A stretch of DNA of 64,000 nt from JAPLJU01 sp036725345 (lineage in GTDB: Bacteria > Desulfobacterota > Syntrophia > Syntrophales > UBA2192): NCBI GenBank assembly GCA_036725345.1, contig DAIMEJ010000004.1, positions 108,632 to 172,631 on the forward strand, read 5' to 3'. Of the stretch, positions 60,599 to 64,000 are shown one piece after another. Each line of letters opens with the position of its first letter. Within the stretch, counting starts at the first letter, position 1. Under the pieces are notes generated by a model, which had not been told where the DNA came from, ran no database searches, and was given only the letters and a program-made list of their open reading frames with translations. The translations under genes were made by a program, and so were the position numbers.

Positions 60599-61381
60599 TC
60601 AGGACAGCCGTTTCCGCACGGCCTCCATAACCGCCGACATGACCTCCCCGGCCTTCCGGTTGATGACCTCATCGGCCATCATGTCATAGGAGGTCGCGGT
60701 GAGATTGACGATCACAACCCTGCCGCCCGCCTCCTTCGCGTAAACGGGCATGTACGCGGCAGGATAGACAACGAGGGAAGACCCCACGGCGATGAGGAGA
60801 TCACACTCCCGCGAGTGGCGAATCGCTTCGCTCAGAACGGCCGGCGGCAGGGACTCACCGAAAAAAACCACATCGGGTTTCAAAATACCCTCGCACTTCT
60901 CGCACAAGGGAGCTCCGCTTGCCAGGTCGAGTTTTTTGCGAATCTCCGGCATCGTGTAGCGATGATGACAGTTGAGGCACACGGCCCAGTTCATGTTGCC
61001 GTGAAGCTCAAAAACCTTCCCGGGGGAATTCCCCGCCTTCTGGTGCAGGTTGTCGATATTCTGCGTGATGACGCAGGAGAGTTTTCCTGTCTTTTCGATT
61101 TCCGCGATGGCGATGTGGGCCGGGTTGGGCCGGGCGTCAACGATGATGCCGCTTTCGATGAGAAGACGCCACTGCTTTGCCCGCGTCTCGGCGCTGAAGA
61201 GAAACCTCTGGATGGTGAACTCATCGGGATCGAAGCGGTCCCAGATGCCGCCGGGGCTTCGAAAATCCGGGATGCCGGACTCGGTGCTCACACCGGCGCC
61301 CGTAAAGACAACGACCTTCTTGGACTTGGCAATCATATCGGCCACGAGATCGATCCTGTCTTCGATTGTTTTTATGTACAT
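60599..61381 (-). CDS. cobB: NAD-dependent protein deacylase (Sir2/CobB)
   Basis: 260 residues. GAGVSTESGIPDFRSPGG, TQNIDNLH, catalytic H127 in LHGNM and zinc cysteines 135, 138, 160 and 163 mark a bacterial sirtuin. Known role: removal of acetyl, propionyl or longer acyl groups from lysine, using NAD+. GGGGG lies before the ATG. It lies within a few kb of the HDAC-family gene. Confidence 0.93.
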   Translation of the reverse strand: MYIKTIEDRIDLVADMIAKSKKVVVFTGAGVSTESGIPDFRSPGGIWDRFDPDEFTIQRFLFSAETRAKQWRLLIESGIIVDARPNPAHIAIAEIEKTGKLSCVITQNIDNLHQKAGNSPGKVFELHGNMNWAVCLNCHHRYTMPEIRKKLDLASGAPLCEKCEGILKPDVVFFGESLPPAVLSEAIRHSRECDLLIAVGSSLVVYPAAYMPVYAKEAGGRVVIVNLTATSYDMMADEVINRKAGEVMSAVMEAVRKRLS

Positions 61382-61462
61382 ATCCCCCCCATTTTCGATA
61401 GGAAATTCAAGTGCGCATTAAACCATAAAATGACCGTGTTGTATAGCCCTTCGGGCAGGGGC

Positions 61463-63892
61463 TCAGCGGCGGCCCAGCCGGCCCGACAGGGAAAAAGCAA
61501 GGACATAGAATAAAAGAGCCGCGATCACCACGGTTTGGAAACCAAGAGAAATGGCGACGAGAACGGTTCCGACGGCACCGATAACGGAGAAAAAGCCGTT
61601 CACGCCCCAGGCCCAGGGTAGAAGCCCGGGTGCCCTCTTCCCGAGAATATGGAGACCGTAGGGGAAGGGAATGCCCATGGGAACCGCCAGGGGTGCGATG
61701 AGCAGACTGCAGAGGGCGCAGCGGGCCCAGAGGGGCAGAAGGGGGATCTTGTTTCCCAGAACGGGGTCGGAGATCAGGAAGACCGCGGCTGAAAAAATGA
61801 TCAGTGCGACAGCGGCGCCCACGTGTCCCCGATTCACCTCCCGCAGCCTGCCGGCGATCGCGCTCCCGATGCCCGAATAGGCGAGGAAGGACCCGATCAC
61901 AACGAGGGCGGAGAAGACAGGGTCGAAGAGGTAGCGTATGAACTGCTGGAGGAAAGACATCTCGATGAACATGTAGGCAAGCCCCAGGGAGCCGAAGTAG
62001 ATGAAGCACGGAATCCGCCCGGTTGCCGTCGACGGCCCCGGAAAGGGCAGGGGAAGGAGGATGAACACGAAACTGACAACCGTGAGAAGCACAAGGGAAA
62101 CCCATACCAGGATGTAGCCCCAATCCATGTAGGGGACATAAAGGCGGCCCCCTTCGCCGAGGTAATATTTCAGCATGCCGGGGCGGAAGGTGTGTGAAAA
62201 AAAGGGGCTGTCATCCCTCGCCGGGCGGATATCGAAGGGGTAGTCCCGGAAGAATCGGTCCCCCTGCCCCGACAAAAGCGCCCGGGCGGCCAGATAAAAA
62301 TAATCCGGCTCTACAAGGTTGAAACGGTTCGTCTCCTCCTGCCGGATGCCGGGGTAGTAGCAGAGGTCGAAGAGGCGGGTCCTGCAGAAGGCCTTCACGG
62401 CTTCAATCTCGGCCTTTTGAAAAGCGCCCTTCTTGACAAGGATCGTCACCGTCTGCCAGCTCCGGATCATCACGAGTGATCCTGCAGCATCCTGCCCGCC
62501 CTGCGCGTCCAGGACTTCGACGGCCGTTGCGAGAAGCTTGATGCCGCCGCGCGGCGGGTTTTCAATCCATCGCGAGAAGCTGAGGATTCCCCCCGGCTCG
62601 AGCCTGTCGAGGTACAACCGGAAGGCCTCCCCTGTGAAGAGATAGTTCTCGTTCAGGGCGTAGACGCCGGCCGCGGCCGTCCCCATGGACTCCAGAAGGG
62701 CGACCTGGATGAGGTCGTACCGCTCCCGCGTCCGCTGGAGAAAACCCCGTCCCTCCTCCACATGGATCTTCACGTTCTCCAGGCTGTAAACACCGCCGCT
62801 TTCGTCCGCCAGGGAACCTTTCATGAGCCGGGCAATGTCGCCGTTCATTTCGGCCGCCGTGACGTTCTTGGCCCCATGGTGACGCGCATTGAGGATTTCC
62901 GTTCCCGAACCCGCGCCGAGGACAAAGACCCGCGGCATAGACAGAAGGGCATAGGCCAGGGAAGCCGTGCGGCAACCCATGAAGTCGAGTTCCCCGGGTG
63001 TCCCGGAAAGGCGGTTGATCGCCCCGACGGTGTTGCCGTCCCAGAAGAGACCCATCTGATGGGGAAGGGGGTGAGGACAGTTCAGGCTCAGGTCGGGAAG
63101 GTAGTGATAGGCCGGGCTCGAGACGACCGTCACGAGCCCCAGGGGCCCGAAGATCTCCTTCTCGCTTTTCACCCCCTGCAGCCGTTTGGCCTGCGAGAGG
63201 TCCTTGTAGCTGCTCATGGAAAGCGGAAGGTGCCTCAGTGCCGTTGCGTAGAGGATGATGAGAATCCCGAGCAGGGGAAAAACAAGCCATCTCTTCCGAT
63301 ACGCTGTCACGATGAAAGCGGCCGCAAGAAGTATTATGGAAATGGCGAGGATGATCTCATGAGGTCCCAGCCCCGCGAGGGTCAGGAGGATGAGGAGGCC
63401 CCCCGCACCGGAACCCAACAGGTTGGCGAAATAGGTCCTGAAGGCAGCACCGGGATGGAAAGTGAAGATAAGACCGATGAAAAGAGCCCCGAGGAAAAAG
63501 GGGACGAAGAGCGCAAGGCCGAGCAGGAACAGGCTGAAAACCTCCCCCCACTGCCACGCGATGATCAGGGGATTGAAATCAACGGCCCTCGTGAAATAGA
63601 GATTGAACCACAGGGCCGCGAGCATGAGAAGCGGCAACAGAAAGAAAATTGAATGAAGCTTCGATTCAAGTTTTGCCCTGAAGAGGCAGATGAAGGTGCC
63701 GCTGGATCCGAACCCGAGGAGGGCGACACTGATGATCAGATAGGCGAAGTGATGCCAGTACTGAATGGAAAAGAGCTTCACGAGGAGAATCTGATAGCCG
63801 ATGACAACGGCGGAAACGAGGAAAACGGCGGCCTGGACTCTATAAATGGACAGGGATGATTTCATAGTCACCGGCAGAGGAGATGAAGACAT
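61463..63892 (-). CDS. Integral membrane protein with embedded spermidine-synthase-like domain
   Basis: 809 residues. An N-terminal set of about seven helices, a central soluble methyltransferase-fold domain (about 300-480, FVLGAGSGTEILNARHHGAKNVTAAEMNG and FLQRTRERYDLIQVALLES), then another six to seven C-terminal helices. Members are usually annotated as spermidine synthase or fused MFS/spermidine synthase but their reaction is not established. The start could also be ATG 63865. It is monocistronic. Confidence 0.85.
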   Translation of the reverse strand: MSSSPLPVTMKSSLSIYRVQAAVFLVSAVVIGYQILLVKLFSIQYWHHFAYLIISVALLGFGSSGTFICLFRAKLESKLHSIFFLLPLLMLAALWFNLYFTRAVDFNPLIIAWQWGEVFSLFLLGLALFVPFFLGALFIGLIFTFHPGAAFRTYFANLLGSGAGGLLILLTLAGLGPHEIILAISIILLAAAFIVTAYRKRWLVFPLLGILIILYATALRHLPLSMSSYKDLSQAKRLQGVKSEKEIFGPLGLVTVVSSPAYHYLPDLSLNCPHPLPHQMGLFWDGNTVGAINRLSGTPGELDFMGCRTASLAYALLSMPRVFVLGAGSGTEILNARHHGAKNVTAAEMNGDIARLMKGSLADESGGVYSLENVKIHVEEGRGFLQRTRERYDLIQVALLESMGTAAAGVYALNENYLFTGEAFRLYLDRLEPGGILSFSRWIENPPRGGIKLLATAVEVLDAQGGQDAAGSLVMIRSWQTVTILVKKGAFQKAEIEAVKAFCRTRLFDLCYYPGIRQEETNRFNLVEPDYFYLAARALLSGQGDRFFRDYPFDIRPARDDSPFFSHTFRPGMLKYYLGEGGRLYVPYMDWGYILVWVSLVLLTVVSFVFILLPLPFPGPSTATGRIPCFIYFGSLGLAYMFIEMSFLQQFIRYLFDPVFSALVVIGSFLAYSGIGSAIAGRLREVNRGHVGAAVALIIFSAAVFLISDPVLGNKIPLLPLWARCALCSLLIAPLAVPMGIPFPYGLHILGKRAPGLLPWAWGVNGFFSVIGAVGTVLVAISLGFQTVVIAALLFYVLAFSLSGRLGRR

Positions 63893-63936
63893 CTATCAGA
63901 CTAAAAGTCTGGGAGTTTACCTTAAGGCCTTTTCCC

Positions 63937-63955
63937 GACCAGATGGACCAGACAG
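63937..63955 (-). repeat. Short copy of the 9-bp repeat
   Basis: On the minus strand CTGTCTGGTCCATCTGGTC holds two TCTGGTC units 9 bp apart, like the units at 29570-29623. It is upstream of the 809-residue membrane protein gene, at the window edge. Confidence 0.35.
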
Positions 63956-64000
63956 CAACTGTCTTAAGATTCAAGTTCTTTTTCATAGGATTTTTCATTG

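Overview
The window is a GC-rich chromosomal segment of an anaerobic delta-type proteobacterium, most likely a member of Syntrophia/Syntrophaceae or a close Desulfobacterota relative. This placement is an inference from gene content: a complete dcw cluster that starts with mltG, a GH57-glycogen synthase fusion, paired beta-keto-acid cleavage enzymes with an AtoE carrier, and a bacterial NrpR-type regulator. No rRNA or tRNA gene is present to fix it. I see no prophage, CRISPR array or intact insertion sequence.

Region 1 (1-20.9 kb, all +) is the division and cell-wall cluster: [end of a ruvX-like gene]-mltG-mraZ-rsmH-ftsL-ftsI-murE-murF-mraY-murD-ftsW-murG-murC-murB-ftsQ-ftsA-ftsZ, then a radical SAM gene, an ftsB-like gene and a small coiled-coil membrane protein. 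A strong sigma70 promoter and three GTGGA repeats at exact 10-bp spacing, the expected MraZ operator layout, precede mraZ. Spacings are tight and several starts overlap the previous stop. MurE carries the DNPR motif of meso-diaminopimelate enzymes. FtsI has a C-terminal PASTA domain. There is no ddl.

Region 2 (21-25.3 kb, -) is a MacA/LolD/permease/permease export operon. Region 3 (25.4-32 kb) holds an ABM-fold protein, a probable minus-strand structured small RNA, a transglutaminase next to a 900-residue GH57-GT5 fusion, and a set of small exported or membrane proteins. These include an orphan AtpZ-like protein and two paralogous membrane proteins, with sigma54-type promoters. Region 4 (32-38.9 kb) has a PpiC foldase, an ABC-2 exporter, a MinD-like ATPase paired with a J-like/RodZ-HTH protein, and a divergent GpsA. 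Region 5 (38.9-48.2 kb) has a PreP-like M16 protease, an NrpR-like repressor with an inverted repeat directly before its start codon and gdhA behind it, an RfbB-type dehydratase and a Kef-type antiporter.

Region 6 (48.2-56.1 kb) looks like a catabolic island for keto acids or short-chain acids: an MFS carrier, two BKACE (DUF849) enzymes, AtoE, the C-terminal remnant of a short-chain dehydrogenase, and a NarL-type two-component system preceded by two perfect inverted repeats. Region 7 (56.2-63.9 kb, all -) is a housekeeping series: inositol monophosphatase family, HDAC family, NUDIX, a TrpF-like protein lacking the catalytic cysteine, NRDE protein, sirtuin, and an 809-residue membrane protein with an embedded spermidine-synthase-like domain.

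The best candidate for something undescribed is the minus-strand RNA at about 26025-25841. It has a -10 box, a rod-like fold whose non-Watson-Crick positions are G-U only when read on the minus strand, a C/U-rich tail and a terminator with six U. Other points worth testing are the NrpR-gdhA autoregulatory arrangement, the sigma54-driven small-membrane-protein set and the Cys-less TrpF-like protein.
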